A stretch of 64,000 bases of DNA. It comes from Rostratula benghalensis. Taxonomy: Eukaryota > Chordata > Aves > Charadriiformes > Rostratulidae. A program made the position numbers and the translations under genes. The DNA lies in assembly GCA_013399305.1 (NCBI GenBank), contig VXAI01000645.1, forward strand, positions 65,767 through 129,766, read 5' to 3'. Within the stretch, counting starts at the first letter, position 1, and every line of letters begins with the position of its first letter. This document shows positions 62,301-64,000 of this stretch, piece after piece. A model generated the notes under the pieces. It did not search any database. It had not been told where the DNA came from and worked only from the letters and a program-made list of their open reading frames with translations.

Positions 62301-62540
62301 CAGAAATGGAGTCTAATAAATTGAAAATCTTAGAATTCCTTTTGCCATACCAGTGATTCTCACTGCACCCATTGGAGCCCATAGACTCGTCAGGGAAGGT
62401 TTTGCACAAGAAAACTTTAAGTGTAACTGCTGGTGCTTGGCAAGCAATTAGACACCATGGTTGTAAATCCATTGTCGAAGACGGATCTTGGTTTCCAAAA
62501 GTGGTGTGTACTTGAAAGTTAGGAAGTCACTGCCGACAGC

Positions 62541-62566
62541 ATTGCTCATGTCTGTACATGAGCAAT
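62541..62566. repeat. Perfect hairpin, 11-base-pair stem
   Basis: ATTGCTCATGT and ACATGAGCAAT are exact reverse complements with a 4-base loop, CTGT. The stem is too short for a microRNA precursor, and the flanks do not extend the pairing. Confidence 0.8.
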
Positions 62567-64000
62567 TTAAATGACACTTCATTTCTGCTGGGCTGCACAG
62601 ACACAGGTTACTGTCCATCCTCATAAGCAGAGCACTGACAGGGCTTGACATTTTCCTTCATCTGCTACAAGCTATGATGCTCAGTCATCCACCACTGGGG
62701 CTGTCTGTGAAACTTGTTTCTTTTACAAATCTCTCTGGATACACACTGCATGGGGAGGGGCAGACTTTCTTCCTGCTCTGGGTTGCACGGAGAGAGAGCA
62801 TCAAAAGATCTCGGAGCTCTGAAGTACCCTTCATTCAGAAACAGCTGCACCTTTCAAGCTCAGCACCTCTCAGGACTTGAAATATGCTCCTTGAATGTCA
62901 GGAGAGAAATGCTGTGCTGGCAACACATGCCCCAGCATCAGCATTTGAAGGTGTTAGCTTTCTTTTCATCACCTCAGCTTTTCATGCCTGAGATCATACT
63001 CTCATTTATGTGAAAGGGAATCATTGCTAAGCACACTTAGTGAAACCCTGGGCAGTACATTTTTCTTGTGAGTAGTTTGAATATCAAACAGCTGTCACAA
63101 TGATATGTTGATGTTAGTAAAATAATATCTGACATTTACACGGCAACCTGCATCCGCAAATAATTTCTTAGAATCATATGGCAGGGAGGAATAGTCATCT
63201 CTTACAAACTCAGACTACGAAAGGAAACCCTGCGATGCAAAACCTCTCAGACCCAGCAGAACAGAGCTCACCTCCGCTCCACCCTGCAGGGTGGACACCG
63301 TTCCTGGCAGGAGTTCACGATCTTTTCTGTCGGAATCTATGGCCATTCTTTCTCTCATTCCTCTGGGTAACACTCAAAATGGGGAAATCCCAAATGACTT
63401 TTTAACAAAACTTACACGGTTTTATTAGAAAGAAAATTTACCCCGGATGAAAAGGCCCTAAGGGATTCCTAAGCACAAACGTATCAATACAGCCTCTGAC
63501 CAAATGAGTCCTTACCATTCTGGCTGTCAAGTGTTATAACTGTATCACATTGCTAGATTTTTCCTAGGCATCTACTCTTAGACACTGCTGGAGAGCAAGA
63601 CAGAGGAAAATGTTTAATCTGATCCAGTAGAGCAGTCCTTAGCTTCCTATGTATTATTTAAACACATAAAACCAAGAATCTGAACAGAGTTGAGTCTTCA
63701 ACTGGGTGGCCAGAAAGCCTCTGCGTTGCGTGCACATGAAGATCCAGTCCAGCTTCTCTGGAGTCAGCGCTGATACATTTGATCCAATTTAAATGTATCC
63801 TCCCCCAAAATTCCAGGTGTCTGTTTATAGTGGAGTCATAAAATCAGAGACAGGTAACAGATTGCTCGTCTGACTGCATGGAAGCTGTGATGTGTAGCAG
63901 ATATCTAACCAGTCTTTACTCTCTCTCTTTCTCCTCTGGCCTTCCTCAGAAAAAGTGAGCATGGCATAACCAGAGTGGTACATTATGAACAGAAATTTTG

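Larger units (their letters stand above)
55000..64000. other. Noncoding unique sequence, no gene recognised
   Basis: The stretch holds a (GT)n tract at 55516-55532, a pyrimidine tract at 55632-55664, perfect hairpins at 56882-56906 and 62541-62566, a T24 at 58853-58876 and a T10A10 palindrome at 59327-59346. A+T-rich DNA occupies 59850-60480. No transposon, RNA gene or protein-coding exon was recognised. Confidence 0.6.

Overview
The window looks like vertebrate nuclear DNA, almost certainly from a bird. The evidence is at least six fragments of CR1 non-LTR retrotransposons. Several carry the characteristic avian 3' tail, an 8-base repeat close to ATTCTATG. The rest is A+T-rich, CpG-poor sequence with homopolymers and short microsatellites, and there is no operon-like packing of reading frames. 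I cannot name the species or chromosome.

No host protein-coding gene, rRNA or tRNA was recognised on either strand. The open frames outside the CR1 copies have lengths expected by chance in DNA of this composition and match no family I recognise. The window is best read as intergenic sequence (part of a gene desert) or the inside of a very long intron.

Layout. 1-7690: unique noncoding DNA with a nested palindrome at 717-748. 7691-8477: two CR1 pieces in opposite orientation, the second with a frameshifted reverse transcriptase (RT) C-terminus. 8478-19100: unique DNA with an (AG)n tract, homopolymers and a possible regulatory block near 11781-12194. 19120-19640: a very old CR1-type relic, minus strand. 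21026-21157 (plus) and 21681-22155 (minus): CR1 3' pieces. 23420-24390: a longer CR1 that keeps the FADD catalytic motif of the RT. 24391-28890: unique, with a strongly A+T-rich stretch at 25120-25860 and a possible conserved block at 27680-28070. 28891-28972: a CR1 scrap. 28974-37840: unique, with a G-run, C-run and CpG cluster at 33357-33571. 37841-38703: minus-strand CR1 with a largely open RT tail. 38704-44660: unique, with POU/homeodomain-like motifs near 39057. 44670-45120: a second ancient CR1-type relic, minus strand. 45125-64000: unique, with a CpG-retaining, motif-dense block at 46310-46870 and several hairpins and simple repeats.

Functional reading. The only former protein-coding content is dead CR1 RT sequence. 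If the window is functional, the work is probably done by noncoding regulatory elements. I mark several candidates by motif content, retained CpGs and lack of repeats, at low confidence, because conservation cannot be tested from one sequence. I found no convincing new biological system.
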